DNA of 64,000 nucleotides from Parafrankia elaeagni. GTDB taxonomy: Bacteria > Actinomycetota > Actinomycetes > Frankiales > Frankiaceae. Numbering within the stretch: the stretch's first letter is position 1; every line of letters begins with the position of its first letter. Of the stretch, positions 10,507 through 19,634 are shown in pieces. The stretch is from contig NZ_KB893717.1 in assembly GCF_000374165.1 (NCBI RefSeq), positions 1 to 64,000 of the forward strand. The letters are read 5' to 3'. The position numbers and the translations under genes were made by a program. The notes under the pieces were generated by a model. The model was given only the letters and a program-made list of their open reading frames with translations. It made no database searches and was not told the origin of the DNA.

Positions 10507-11402
10507 GAGCGGGCGGCCCCGTTCCCCGCCGGGCCGACTGGCGCCGGTGCGGGCAGCCTGCGGTAGCTGTAGCCGTAGACCGGCCGGAAACCACGGCGGG
10601 TGTAGAGCGCCCGGGCGGCGATGCTGTCCCGCTCGACCTGCAGGTAGGCATGGTTGGCCCCACCGGCGCCCGCCCACCGGGCGAGTTCGGCGAGTACGCG
10701 GCCCGCCGCGCCGCGGCCACGCGCGCCGGGCAGCGTGGCCATGCTGTAGATGCCCAGCCAGCCACCGTCGAGGACGCCGCGGCCGACGCCGGCTGGAACG
10801 CCGTCGACGTGAAGGGTGACGTAGCGCTGGGGCAGCGTCATCGCCCGGAGCACGGCGAGTGAACCGGCGCGCTGCGCGGCGAAGGTGGTGAGAACCCGCC
10901 CGGCGACGGCGAGCCAGCGCTCGTCGGGCAGGTCGGCGTGGGTCACCTCGACCTGCCCGTCCCCTGGACGGGCCACGAGCAGGCCTGCCAGGGGTGCGAC
11001 ACAGACATCCGTGGGCCCGGCGTCGTCGTACCCGGCGGCGTCGAGGGCGTCCAGCAGGCCGGCGGGACGGGCGACCGGGGTGACCTGGAAGGTCGGCGGC
11101 AGACCCACGGCCTCGTAGAAGGATCGGACCACGCGAAGGCCATCGGCGAGGTCCGGGACGTCGCCCCGGGCCCACACCGAGTTCCCTCGGCGCGAGGAGC
11201 CCGCCGACTCCCGAAGCACCCAGCCCGCATGGGCCTCCTCCCGAAGGGGCGGCCAGGCTCGATGCGCGAGTTCCTCCAGCCGGCAGGCCAGCGCCACCTC
11301 GCCCGCGGGCAGCTCCCGCCGGGGTGCCACCAGCGCGTCTTCTCCGGCGAGGCGCGCCGGATCAGCGACCACGGAAGCTCCGCGAACAACTCGCGGACAC
11401 AT
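10503..11402 (-). CDS. GNAT family N-acetyltransferase
   Basis: A 299-residue acetyltransferase whose substrate is unknown. The acetyl-CoA binding loop is ARGRGAAGRVLAELARWA near residues 220-237. It is followed by YLQVERDSIAARALYTRRGF, the classical end of a GNAT domain. The first half has the pattern LEELAHRAWPPLREE..GWVLRES...RRGNSV, seen in a GNAT subfamily common in actinobacteria. It is the first gene of the folP-folB-folK-DUF3180 operon and overlaps folP by ATGA. In many actinobacteria folE is the gene just before folP; it is not here. The start ATG 11402 is the most plausible of several. Confidence 0.85.
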   Translation of the reverse strand: MCPRVVRGASVVADPARLAGEDALVAPRRELPAGEVALACRLEELAHRAWPPLREEAHAGWVLRESAGSSRRGNSVWARGDVPDLADGLRVVRSFYEAVGLPPTFQVTPVARPAGLLDALDAAGYDDAGPTDVCVAPLAGLLVARPGDGQVEVTHADLPDERWLAVAGRVLTTFAAQRAGSLAVLRAMTLPQRYVTLHVDGVPAGVGRGVLDGGWLGIYSMATLPGARGRGAAGRVLAELARWAGAGGANHAYLQVERDSIAARALYTRRGFRPVYGYSYRRLPAPAPVGPAGNGAARS

Positions 11403-12010
11403 CGACCACGGAACTGAGGCTACCGATCGCCTCTCCCGGCCGCGCGGATGTGCCCGGCCCGCCGTCGTCACCGCCGTCACCGTCGTGAACCGCCGATCCG
11501 TCCGGGGACGATCGACATCCATGCAACCCACCCACACTCGGAATCGGGAGCTCACCGCTGCCGTCGACCGTCCGGCAGCGGCAGCGACCGGCCGGTCAGC
11601 AGCACCCCCTAAACGAAGATAAACGTTACATATGCCTCAGGCGATAAAGAAGATCCAGTGGGTAGGGATCTCACTGGAAGATCCTTCACCGTTCCGCCGC
11701 CAACCAAAATCCCATAACCAGAACACCAATGACACAACCACCGACGGGCCACATTGCTGTGACGCAAGCCCGTCACTGTCCGACATCCACGCCTCGTAGC
11801 ATCGGCTGGTGCACCCGACAACCGCATCCGCCGTCCGCACGTGCCATTCGCACGAGCATCGGCATACGCACGGGGGGCCGAGGCAACTTGCGATCACCGT
11901 GGTCCGTCCGGTGGCCGTCCAGCGGCCCGCCGGCCACGGCGCTTTCCCGCCACTAGCGTGAAAGCGCAAGGTCACGAACGCGCCTCGTGACACACAGGAA
12001 GGATCAGGGC
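11403..12010. other. 608-bp intergenic region with an AT-richer core
   Basis: Divergent promoter region between the folate operon and the TPR-like gene. The stretch at about 11605-11790 is clearly poorer in GC than its surroundings (TAAACGAAGATAAACGTTAC near 11610). It holds an inverted repeat CCAGTG (11655-11660) / CACTGG (11672-11677). Short open frames here have no recognisable product and no convincing ribosome-binding site, so I call none. Confidence 0.5.
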
Positions 12011-13255
12011 ATGCCGCAGTCGGACGGACCCCCGCCGCTGGCCGTGCCGGGTTTCGACGAGATCTTCATTCCCCCGGCCCGCACTCCCCCGGACGACCGG
12101 CCCGAGGACTATCCCGCCCAGCCCCCGGAGCGCCAGGCCCCGGACGACCTCACCTGGGCAGCCGGTGCCGGTGCCGCGGAACCGAACGGCGCCGATCGTC
12201 GGCGGTTCCAGCTGTCCGCGGGTGCGGCCGTCGTCAGCGCGCTGCTCGCCCAGGGCCCGATCATGGAGGTGGCTGACGTGCTCGCGGCCAGCCCGGTACA
12301 GCTGGCCCTCGAGCGCGCGGACGAGGCGCTGGGCGAGCTCATGAACACACACGAGGTCGTGCCGCCCGCCCACGTGCGGGCCAGGACGGCCCGGCTGCGG
12401 CGCGGCCTGGAGCGGCTCGGGCGCCGCTCGATGGGCACCGTGGAGTCGCAGCAACTGCTCGTGCTCGCCGGCCGCGTCGCGGTGCTCGGCGCCGACGCGG
12501 CCTTCAAACAGGGCGACGTCGGCTCCGCCCGCGATCTCGCCGCCGAGGGCTACCTGGCCGGCGTCGAGGCCGGCGACGGCCCACTGTGCGGCTCGGCGCG
12601 CGAGGTCGGCGCGGTCAACGAGTTCTACGTCGGGCGGCCCGGCGAGGCGCTGCGGCTCGCCCGGGACGGGATGCGCCATGTCGGCAGCGGGCCCGTCCGG
12701 GCCAGGCTGGTCTGCCAGGAGGCGAGGGCGCTCGCCGCGATGGGTGATCTGCGCGGCGCGGCGGGCAGCCTGGACCAGGCCTACGACCTGGCGGATGCCA
12801 TCCCGGTGGACCAGTGGGGCCGTCCCGGGCCGAGCTTCGACACGTTCCACCCGGTCGAGGTCTCCTACAACGCGACGACGGCGCTGTGCCTGCTCGGCCG
12901 TCCCCGCGCTGCCGAGGAGCATGCCGACCTGGCCATGCCGCAGCTCGACGGGATGGACGCGCCGGGCTTCCGCTCCGTCATCCGGTTCGACCTGGCACTC
13001 GCGATGGCGCGCCAGGGCCGGCTCGAGCTGGACCGGGTCTGCGAGCTCGCGACCGACGCGATCGGTATCTCCTGGGGCCGCACGGTCGCCTCGGTCTCCA
13101 GCCGGGCGGACCAGTTGCTGGTCGCCACCTCCCCGCACAGCGAGGTGCGGGGAGTCCGGGAGCTGGCGGCACTGGTCCGGGAGTGGCAACGCTCGGCGTC
13201 GCGCCAACGGCCCGGCCCGGGAACCGCCGTCCCCCCGCCGCCGCTGGATCTCTAA
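12011..13255 (+). CDS. TPR-like helical-repeat protein (regulator-type sensory domain without HTH)
   Basis: A 414-residue protein. An 80-residue acidic/proline-rich N-terminus is followed by DRRRFQLSAGAAVVSALLAQG and then by Ala/Leu-rich helical repeats. These include QLLVLAGRVAVLGADAAFKQ, ARLVCQEARALAAMGDLRGA and TTALCLLGRPRAAEEHADLA. This matches the C-terminal portion of Streptomyces/Frankia XRE-type regulators, but no helix-turn-helix is visible. The Arg-Arg segment looks Tat-like but is about 60 residues inside, so I treat it as part of the family core. The start is ATG 12011 with AGGAAGGA at 11996-12003; ATG 11987 lacks this. Function unknown. Confidence 0.7.
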   Translation: MPQSDGPPPLAVPGFDEIFIPPARTPPDDRPEDYPAQPPERQAPDDLTWAAGAGAAEPNGADRRRFQLSAGAAVVSALLAQGPIMEVADVLAASPVQLALERADEALGELMNTHEVVPPAHVRARTARLRRGLERLGRRSMGTVESQQLLVLAGRVAVLGADAAFKQGDVGSARDLAAEGYLAGVEAGDGPLCGSAREVGAVNEFYVGRPGEALRLARDGMRHVGSGPVRARLVCQEARALAAMGDLRGAAGSLDQAYDLADAIPVDQWGRPGPSFDTFHPVEVSYNATTALCLLGRPRAAEEHADLAMPQLDGMDAPGFRSVIRFDLALAMARQGRLELDRVCELATDAIGISWGRTVASVSSRADQLLVATSPHSEVRGVRELAALVREWQRSASRQRPGPGTAVPPPPLDL

Positions 13256-13275
13256 GCCGCCCGTGACCGATCATC

Positions 13276-14232
13276 ATGGCCACCGAACCCGCGGCTGCCG
13301 GCCCCGGCCCCGCTCCCGGACCCGCCGGCCGTTTCACCGCCGCGCGCTCCCGGCAGGCGCTCACCCGGCTCTGCGCCAGCATCGGCCTTGACGATCGGGA
13401 CGCCGAACCGATCAAGCTGACCGTCAACGCGGTGTACAGGCTGCCTCGCGAGGGGGCAGTCGTACGCATCGCCAGTTCCACCGCGATGAACCACCGGGTG
13501 GCGAAGGTCGTCCAGGTGGCGCGGTGGCTGGCCGAGCACGGGATGCCCGCGGTGCGTCTCCTCCCCGGCGTGCCCGCACCTGTCGTGGTCGACGGCTGGC
13601 ACGCCACGGTCTGGCGGGACGCCGCTCCGCCCGCGGCCGTCACCCGGCCGGCGGCGCATCCGGCCCGCAGTCTGGCGGACGTCCTGCTGCGCCTGCATGC
13701 GCTCGCGCCACCCGAGCCACCGCTGCCCGCCTGGGATCCGCTCGACGACGTCCGGCGGCGCCTCTCGGACGCCGAGGGCCTGCCGGCCGCGGACCGTGCC
13801 TTCCTGGAGAGCCTGACTCTGCGGGTCTCCGACGCGCTCGGGAGCGTCCGGTACGTGCTGCCGCAGGCCGTCATCCACGGGGACGCGCATCTGGGAAATC
13901 TGATCCACACCGCTCCGAGCAGGGTCGTGATCTGTGATTTCGACGCGACCTGCCTGGGTCCGGCCGAATGGGATCTGGTGCCGGTCGCGCTCGGAGCCGT
14001 GCGCTTCGGCCGGTCGCCACAGCCGCAGGAGGAACTCGCCCGCGCCTACGGCTTCGACGTCACGGCCTGGGACGGTTTCCCAGTGCTGCGTGCGGTCCGC
14101 GAGCTGAAGCTCGTGACGAGCGTGGCGCCCGTCCTCGCCAGCAGTCCGAGCGCCGCGGCGCAGTTCGCGGTCCGCCTCCGGAGCCTGCGCGCCGGGGCCG
14201 CCGACCGGACGGTCTGGGCCCCCTACCACTGA
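13276..14232 (+). CDS. Phosphotransferase (APH/choline kinase-like) family protein
   Basis: A 318-residue kinase-fold enzyme. The catalytic loop is VIHGDAHLGNLI near residues 199-210, and the metal-binding segment VICDFDATCLGPAEWDL follows near 218. This is the aminoglycoside phosphotransferase arrangement (HGD.H..N then DFD). The substrate cannot be inferred; most actinobacterial relatives are not resistance enzymes. It starts 20 bases after the TPR-like gene and ends 53 bases before larB, on the same strand, so the three may be one transcript. Confidence 0.85.
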   Translation: MATEPAAAGPGPAPGPAGRFTAARSRQALTRLCASIGLDDRDAEPIKLTVNAVYRLPREGAVVRIASSTAMNHRVAKVVQVARWLAEHGMPAVRLLPGVPAPVVVDGWHATVWRDAAPPAAVTRPAAHPARSLADVLLRLHALAPPEPPLPAWDPLDDVRRRLSDAEGLPAADRAFLESLTLRVSDALGSVRYVLPQAVIHGDAHLGNLIHTAPSRVVICDFDATCLGPAEWDLVPVALGAVRFGRSPQPQEELARAYGFDVTAWDGFPVLRAVRELKLVTSVAPVLASSPSAAAQFAVRLRSLRAGAADRTVWAPYH

Positions 14233-14285
14233 CCGACACCGGTGCCGGCATCGGCGAGGGCATCGGCGATGGCAACATCGGCGGT

Positions 14286-15083
14286 ATGGACCCCGAACGT
14301 CTGCGGACCCTGCTGCACGCCGTGTCCGACGGTGAGGTCACCCCGGAGGCCGCCGCCGCCGAGCTGGCCGCCGGCCCGCTGGGAGCCGACGGCTCGGGCT
14401 TCCGTGATCTCGGGTACGCGCGGGTCGACACGCACCGGGGCATCCGCACCGGTGATCCGGAGGTGGTCTTCGGAGCGGGCAAGACCGCGGCGGAGACCGT
14501 CGGCATCGTGGACGCCCTGCGTCGTGCCTCGGACGAGGCGCGGCCCACCATGGTCACCCGGGCGGACGGTGCCATGGTGGCTGCGCTGCGGGCACGCTGG
14601 CCTGACGCCTGGGTGAGTTCCAGTGCCGACGCGGGCGCGGGCGGGCGTCCGGCGACGGTTGTGGTCGGCGAGCCGCCCGAGCCACGCGGCCTGGTCGCGG
14701 TGGTCGCCGCCGGTACCTCGGACGCCCACGTCGCCGAGGAGGCGGCGATGACCGCCGCGGCCGCGGGTGCCGGGGTGGAGATCGTCCGGGACGTCGGCGT
14801 CGCCGGGCTGCACCGGGTGCTGGCGGCCCGGCCGGTCCTCGACCGCGCGGACTGCCTGGTCGTCGTGGCCGGGATGGAAGGTGCCCTGCCGAGCGTGATC
14901 GGCGGCCTGGTCGGAACGCCGCTGGTGGCGGTGCCGACCAGCGTCGGGTACGGGGCGAGCTTCGGTGGGCTCGCCGCGCTCCTCGGCATGCTCACCTCGT
15001 GTGCTCCGGGCATAGCGGTGTGCAACATCGACAACGGCTTCGGCGCGGGGCTGTTCGCCGCCCGGGTGGCCCGCCGGGCGTAG
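14286..15083 (+). CDS. larB: Nickel-pincer cofactor biosynthesis protein LarB
   Basis: LarB carboxylates the pyridinium ring of nicotinic acid adenine dinucleotide and cleaves its phosphoanhydride, the first step to the nickel-pincer nucleotide used by lactate racemase and relatives. The protein has 265 residues. The N-terminus has the family pattern RVDTHRGIRTGDPEVVFGAGKT. The C-terminal half is AIR-carboxylase-like: VVAGMEGALPSVIGGLVG, then VPTSVGYGASFGGLAALLGML and a CNIDNGFGA end. The partner LarE is present 17 kb away (31628-33076); larC and larA are not in the window. Confidence 0.92.
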   Translation: MDPERLRTLLHAVSDGEVTPEAAAAELAAGPLGADGSGFRDLGYARVDTHRGIRTGDPEVVFGAGKTAAETVGIVDALRRASDEARPTMVTRADGAMVAALRARWPDAWVSSSADAGAGGRPATVVVGEPPEPRGLVAVVAAGTSDAHVAEEAAMTAAAAGAGVEIVRDVGVAGLHRVLAARPVLDRADCLVVVAGMEGALPSVIGGLVGTPLVAVPTSVGYGASFGGLAALLGMLTSCAPGIAVCNIDNGFGAGLFAARVARRA

Positions 15084-15270
15084 TCCTCTCGTGCCCTGGT
15101 GACGCCCCGTGCCGTGCCGAGGTCCATCGAGTCGTGTCATCCTGGATGGGGCCCATCACCGACCGCCCGAACGGAGGAGCGGGGCTGGACATCGTGCCGG
15201 GGCAGGGTCGACGGTGTGACGTCGCCACACGGCGGTCGTTCATCTCAGGCAGGATCATGAGAACGCGATC

Positions 15271-17223
15271 ATGAGCAGGACTGACGATATCGGTGGCGGG
15301 GGCCGCCCGTCGCCGTTCGGCGGCATGTCCGTCGAGGTGACCGGTTCGCACGAGGCCGTGCGGCCGGACGAGCCGGCCGCCGGCCACCAGGGCTGGTTCT
15401 CCGACGCGCCAGCGGACGCGATCGACGTCGGCGGTGTCGACGTCGGCGGCATCGACGTGGGAGGTATCGACGTCGGGGGGATCGACGTCGGGGGGCCAGG
15501 CACCTTCGACAGCCGGCCGAACCGGATCACTCCACCGCCACCGCCACCGCCGCCACCGGCACCGGCACCGGCGCCTCCCGTGGCCGACCCGGCCGCGGCC
15601 TCATGGCTCGCGCACTGGCCGGTCAGCGATTCCCCCGCACCTCCCGCAGCCCCAGCGGCCCCCGTGTCTCCCGCGGCACCGCTCCCGCCGGCCTGGCCCG
15701 CGCCGCCGCCGGTGTCCTGGCCACCCGTGTCCCAGCCACCCGTGTTCCAGCCGCCGGTGCCGCCGCCGTCCGAGTCGGGGGGTGACACCTGGCCGTCGAT
15801 CCGGCCAGGCGCGGGTGACGTGGATCCTCCCGCGCCGCAGGCGCCCCGACCGAACCGGATGATCGACGGTGTTCCGACCCGGACATTCGATCCGCTGCTC
15901 GACCACGGCCTGCCGCCGGCCGCGGGGCCGGCGACCGGTGAGTACCGGCCGTCGACGCTGTACCCGGCACCGCCACCACCACCGCTACCGCCGCCGGGCT
16001 CGGCGACCGGCCCGTACCGCTCCGGCCGGGTCGCGTCCTGGCTCCGCGACCCACCGGCCGACGTCCCGGAGGGCGTTCCGGAGGGCGTTCCGCCGGCCGA
16101 GCCCGCCGGCTACGAGCGGGAACGGGGGCGGGGGCCGGAACGCGAGCAGAGCGAGGGCCCCGGCTGGGAGCCGGAAGACCAGCCCTGGAAGCAGGAGCCG
16201 GGCCGTGAGCGGTCGTTCACGCCCTTCGAGGAGCAGCCGGAGCATCCGTACGCCGATCCGTACGCCAACCCCTACGACCCGTATGACCCGTATGACCCGT
16301 ATGACCCGCGGCACGCGGCCGGGCTGTCCACCGGGGCGCTGCTGCCCCCGATGCCGGACACCGCCTCCCGCGGCTGGCGACGGCTGGTCTACCAGGTGTC
16401 CGCCGGGGCGCTGAACCCCGGCCCGTCCCCGGACGAGGCCCGGTACCGGCGCCTGCTGAACCGGATCCGCACCCCGCTGGACGACTGCCACCGCATCGCG
16501 GTCCTGTCCCTCAAGGGTGGCGTCGGAAAGACCACGACCACGGTCTCGCTCGGGTCGACGCTGGCCAGCCTGCGCGGCGACCGGGTCGTCGCGATCGACG
16601 CGAACCCGGACCGGGGCACCCTGGGGGCCCGGGTGGAGAGCACCACCCGGCACACCGTCCGGGACCTGCTCGAGGCCGCCGACCAGCTGCACCGCTATGT
16701 GGACGTCCGGCGCTACCTGTCGCAGGCCGAGTCGCGGCTGGAGGTGCTGGCCTCCGCGAGCGACCCGGAGATCTCGGATGCCTTCACCGACGATGACTAC
16801 CGGGCCGTCGACGACATCCTGCAGCGGCACTACTCGATCCTGCTGACCGACTGCGGGACGGGCATGGTGCACAGCGCGATGCGCGGCGTTCTCGACCTCG
16901 CCGACACACTGGTGATCGTCAGCAGTGCGAGCGCGGACGGCGGGGCCAGCGCCAGCGGCACGCTCGACTGGCTGGACGCGCACGGCTACCGCCCGCACGT
17001 CAGCGAGGCCGTCACCGTGATGACGATGTTCCCGCAGCACGGTGAGGCGGTGGACGTCGACGCGCTGGAGGACCATTTCGCGGCGCGGACCCGCCAGGTC
17101 GTCCGGGTGCCGTTCGATCCTCATCTCGCCGCCGGCGGCCCGATCATGCTCGACGAGCTGCGCCGGGAGACCCGCCGGGCCTACGAGGAGATCGCGGGAG
17201 CGGTGGCCGAGCGCTTCCAGTAG
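15271..17223 (+). CDS. MinD/ParA-like ATPase with long Pro-rich N-terminus (EspI-like)
   Basis: A 650-residue protein. Residues 1-370 are low-complexity, with five IDVGG repeats near residues 51-75, polyproline tracts, and YDP repeats near 335-346. Residues 405-650 are a MinD/ParA-type P-loop ATPase. The deviant Walker A LSLKGGVGKTTTTVS lies near 413, VVAIDANPDRGTLG follows, and ILLTDCGTGMVHSA contains the Walker B Asp. The layout resembles mycobacterial ESX-associated EspI and related proteins, but no type VII secretion genes are adjacent. It may act in localisation or secretion. The start ATG 15271 lacks a strong ribosome-binding site. Confidence 0.78.
   Translation: MSRTDDIGGGGRPSPFGGMSVEVTGSHEAVRPDEPAAGHQGWFSDAPADAIDVGGVDVGGIDVGGIDVGGIDVGGPGTFDSRPNRITPPPPPPPPPAPAPAPPVADPAAASWLAHWPVSDSPAPPAAPAAPVSPAAPLPPAWPAPPPVSWPPVSQPPVFQPPVPPPSESGGDTWPSIRPGAGDVDPPAPQAPRPNRMIDGVPTRTFDPLLDHGLPPAAGPATGEYRPSTLYPAPPPPPLPPPGSATGPYRSGRVASWLRDPPADVPEGVPEGVPPAEPAGYERERGRGPEREQSEGPGWEPEDQPWKQEPGRERSFTPFEEQPEHPYADPYANPYDPYDPYDPYDPRHAAGLSTGALLPPMPDTASRGWRRLVYQVSAGALNPGPSPDEARYRRLLNRIRTPLDDCHRIAVLSLKGGVGKTTTTVSLGSTLASLRGDRVVAIDANPDRGTLGARVESTTRHTVRDLLEAADQLHRYVDVRRYLSQAESRLEVLASASDPEISDAFTDDDYRAVDDILQRHYSILLTDCGTGMVHSAMRGVLDLADTLVIVSSASADGGASASGTLDWLDAHGYRPHVSEAVTVMTMFPQHGEAVDVDALEDHFAARTRQVVRVPFDPHLAAGGPIMLDELRRETRRAYEEIAGAVAERFQ
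15421..15495. repeat. 15-bp in-frame tandem repeat, five copies
   Basis: Five near-identical copies of ATCGACGTCGGGGGG-type units encode (I/V)DVGG five times in the N-terminal region of the MinD-like ATPase. Confidence 0.95.
16273..16308. repeat. 9-bp in-frame tandem repeat, four copies
   Basis: Four copies of TATGACCCG (the first is TACGACCCG) encode YDPYDPYDPYDP, just before the ATPase domain of the MinD-like protein. Confidence 0.95.
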
Positions 17224-17233
17224 GGCCCGCGGC

Positions 17234-18439
17234 TCACCGCGAGAGGGCGGCGACGGCGGCGGCGACGCCGGGGCGGCGCAACTGCCGGGCCACCGTGGAG
17301 CGGCCGTCGACGATCCGGCTGAACAGGCCGAAGGTGCCGGGGAAGGCCGCCATCATGGCGTGCATGAGCGCCGGGCGACGGGCGAAGGCCGCCAGCACCG
17401 TCCGGCTGGCGGCGATCTCCGTGCCGAAGACGTCCAGGACCAGCCCGGGATAGCGGTCGATGGCGGTGCGGTCGCCGGCCGCGGCCGCGGCGGCGGCGGT
17501 GCCGGCGAGCCGGCCGGAGCGCAGCGCGAAGGAGATGCCCTCCCTGGTCCAGGGGTCGAGCAGCCCGGCGGCATCGCCGGCGACCAGGACCTGGCCGCGC
17601 CGCAACGGCGAACCGTCGGCGCGCACCCGGGTCAGATGCCCGGAGTCGTGCAGCCGGGGCATGGCCGCGAGCCCCAGCCGCTCGACAAGCGACCGGTAGT
17701 AAACCCGCAGCGCCGGGCCTTCGGTACGGGACCCGATGACGCCCACGGTGAGCACCTGCCCCTTCGGGAACACCCAGCCGTAGGAGCCGGGCAGCGGCCC
17801 CCAGTCGAGCAGCATCCGCCCGGCCCAGGTGTCGGCCATCGCGGCCGGCACCTCGAACTCGCCTTCGAGCCCAAGGTCGACCTGGTCGCAGTGGACGCCG
17901 ACATAGCTGCCGGCCCGGCCCGACGTGCCGTCGGCGCCGACCACGACCCGGGCCCGCACCGCCGGAGCGGATCGAACGAGAACTGTCACCGCCCGCGCGT
18001 CCTCGCGCAGGCCGGTGACATGGGCCATGGTGCGGATCTGGGCGCCGGCGGCCTTCGCCGCGCCGAGCAGCGCGGCATCCAGCTCGGAGCGCATGACCAT
18101 CGACAGCAGTGGCTGACCGTCGTGGCGCCGGCGGGTCACCGTGCGACGGCCGTCCAGCGTCATGGTGAGCGCGTCGACCCGGGACCGGACGAGCGGGGCA
18201 AGATCGATCCGGGCGTGCTCCATCGACAGGCCGACCAGGCCGCCGCCGCAGGTCTTGTACCGGGGGACGTCCATCCGCTCCAGCACGCAGACGCTGGCGC
18301 CGGCTTCGGCCGCCGAGCGCGCGGCGGCCGCGCCCGCCGGCCCGGCACCGAGGACGACCACGTCGTAGTCCTCGGTGTCCGGGCCGGGCTGGTGGCCCTC
18401 GGAGGCCACGATCGGACGGGCACGGATCTCGGGGGACAC
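17234..18439 (-). CDS. Geranylgeranyl reductase family FAD-dependent oxidoreductase
   Basis: A 401-residue flavoprotein. The FAD-binding Rossmann motif VVVLGAGPAGAAAARSAAEA is near residue 27. CVLERMDVPRYKTCGGG follows and is characteristic of the geranylgeranyl reductase/digeranylgeranylglycerophospholipid reductase family. The second FAD site is GQVLVAGDAAGLLDPWTREGI. Actinobacterial members reduce isoprenoid chains, such as those of menaquinone, but this substrate is an inference. The start is GTG 18439. Its stop is 11 bases from that of the convergent MinD-like gene. The SEC-C gene lies directly upstream on the same strand, eight bases away. Confidence 0.86.
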   Translation of the reverse strand: MSPEIRARPIVASEGHQPGPDTEDYDVVVLGAGPAGAAAARSAAEAGASVCVLERMDVPRYKTCGGGLVGLSMEHARIDLAPLVRSRVDALTMTLDGRRTVTRRRHDGQPLLSMVMRSELDAALLGAAKAAGAQIRTMAHVTGLREDARAVTVLVRSAPAVRARVVVGADGTSGRAGSYVGVHCDQVDLGLEGEFEVPAAMADTWAGRMLLDWGPLPGSYGWVFPKGQVLTVGVIGSRTEGPALRVYYRSLVERLGLAAMPRLHDSGHLTRVRADGSPLRRGQVLVAGDAAGLLDPWTREGISFALRSGRLAGTAAAAAAAGDRTAIDRYPGLVLDVFGTEIAASRTVLAAFARRPALMHAMMAAFPGTFGLFSRIVDGRSTVARQLRRPGVAAAVAALSR

Positions 18440-18446
18440 GTCGAAC

Positions 18447-19634
18447 CTAACGGAGCGTAAGCGTGCGCCCGACGACGCCGGCGCGTACTCGCCGTTCCTG
18501 GGAAGTGAGCGCGCGCGGGTCGGCGAAAGCTTCCCGCAGCACCGCCCAGAGCTGGGCAGCCGGCTTCTCACAGGAGTCGGCGTCCGCGCCGGGCTCCAGA
18601 TCCCACACCGGTACCACGAGGCCGTCCGCACGGAAGGACCCGACGAAGCGGGAGCCGTCACCGACAGCGAGTTGGCCGGCGGCGGACACCCGCGCCAACG
18701 CGTCGAGGACAGCCTCTTCCGAGACGTCCGAGACGTCCGAGACGTCCGGGACAGCCGGGACAGCGGGGCCCAGCGGCAGCGCCCAGCGCAGGTGGACCCG
18801 GTCACCGGGGCTGCACCAGTAGGCGGCCGGCACGGACTCCAGCCGCGCGGTCGGGACCACGGTGGCGTTCGCCCGGTCCAGGCTCGCGGTCACCTCCGCG
18901 CTGGGCTCGACGCCGTTGGACGACGGCACCCACCAGGCGAAACCCGGGTGGACGGTGATCTCCAGCGGGGCCGGGTCGAGCAGGTCGGGGAGGCGGGGCA
19001 GCGCCGCCAGCCCGCCGGAGAGGCGTTCCACCGCGGCGGGAGCGGAGGCCGGCGGGCCGTCCACCACCGATCCGGGCTTCGCGTCGAGGGCCGCGAGCAG
19101 CGCGCCGGCCAGGTCGGCCGCGGGGTCGAGGCCACTCACCAGGGTCTGCATGGCGAGCAGGATCTCGCCGTCGTCACGGACGACCGCGGCCGCGGCCTGC
19201 GGCAGCAGGGTGCCGAGAATGATCCTCCGGTCGGCGTGATCGGGATTGTCGGCCAGGTGGGCCGCCGACAGGGTCAGCGGTGCGGTCGCGCTGGGGACGA
19301 ACTCGCGCAACGCCACCAGGTCGGGTTCGTCCACCCGACCGGCGAAGGGCCGCAGGACCGGGGCGGGGCGGCGGCGCTCCCCATGGCACGCCTTGTACCG
19401 CCGGCCGGAGCCACACGGGCAGGGCTGCCGGGGCCCGGCGGACGGCACCGGGCCGGGGCTGGTGCCGGACCTGGTGCCGGACCTGGCGTCGGAGCTGGTT
19501 TCGTGACGGCTGGGCGTCGTACGGCGAGCGATCGGTGGGCCTCCGCGGTCGGGCCCGCGGGACGCGGGGCGCCGCGGGGCGGATCTGTAGGAAGGCAAGG
19601 CTAGGCCATCGGCCCGCGGCTCCGCGTTCGACAT
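18447..19634 (-). CDS. SEC-C motif, DUF5926-like protein
   Basis: A 395-residue protein. The SEC-C zinc motif CPCGSGRRYKACHG lies near residues 72-85 after a low-complexity Ser/Thr/Arg N-terminus. The remainder, beginning FAGRVDEPDLVALREFVPSA, fits the actinobacterial DUF5926 family, whose role is unknown. A three-copy DVS repeat at 18721-18747 sits in a loop of this domain. The gene is probably co-transcribed with the geranylgeranyl-reductase-type gene, eight bases apart. The start ATG 19634 is the only reasonable one. Confidence 0.82.
   Translation of the reverse strand: MSNAEPRADGLALPSYRSAPRRPASRGPDRGGPPIARRTTPSRHETSSDARSGTRSGTSPGPVPSAGPRQPCPCGSGRRYKACHGERRRPAPVLRPFAGRVDEPDLVALREFVPSATAPLTLSAAHLADNPDHADRRIILGTLLPQAAAAVVRDDGEILLAMQTLVSGLDPAADLAGALLAALDAKPGSVVDGPPASAPAAVERLSGGLAALPRLPDLLDPAPLEITVHPGFAWWVPSSNGVEPSAEVTASLDRANATVVPTARLESVPAAYWCSPGDRVHLRWALPLGPAVPAVPDVSDVSDVSEEAVLDALARVSAAGQLAVGDGSRFVGSFRADGLVVPVWDLEPGADADSCEKPAAQLWAVLREAFADPRALTSQERRVRAGVVGRTLTLR

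Noticed and set aside
11637-11993. 118-residue open frame on the minus strand in the AT-rich gap
   Set aside because: No recognisable motif, unusual Cys/Trp-rich composition and no convincing ribosome-binding site.
12011-12300. Tat signal peptide in the TPR-like protein
   Set aside because: The Arg-Arg motif lies about 60 residues in, and the same segment occurs inside cytosolic regulators of the family.
13276-14232. Antibiotic-resistance aminoglycoside phosphotransferase
   Set aside because: The fold matches but nothing identifies the substrate; environmental actinobacteria carry many such genes with other roles.
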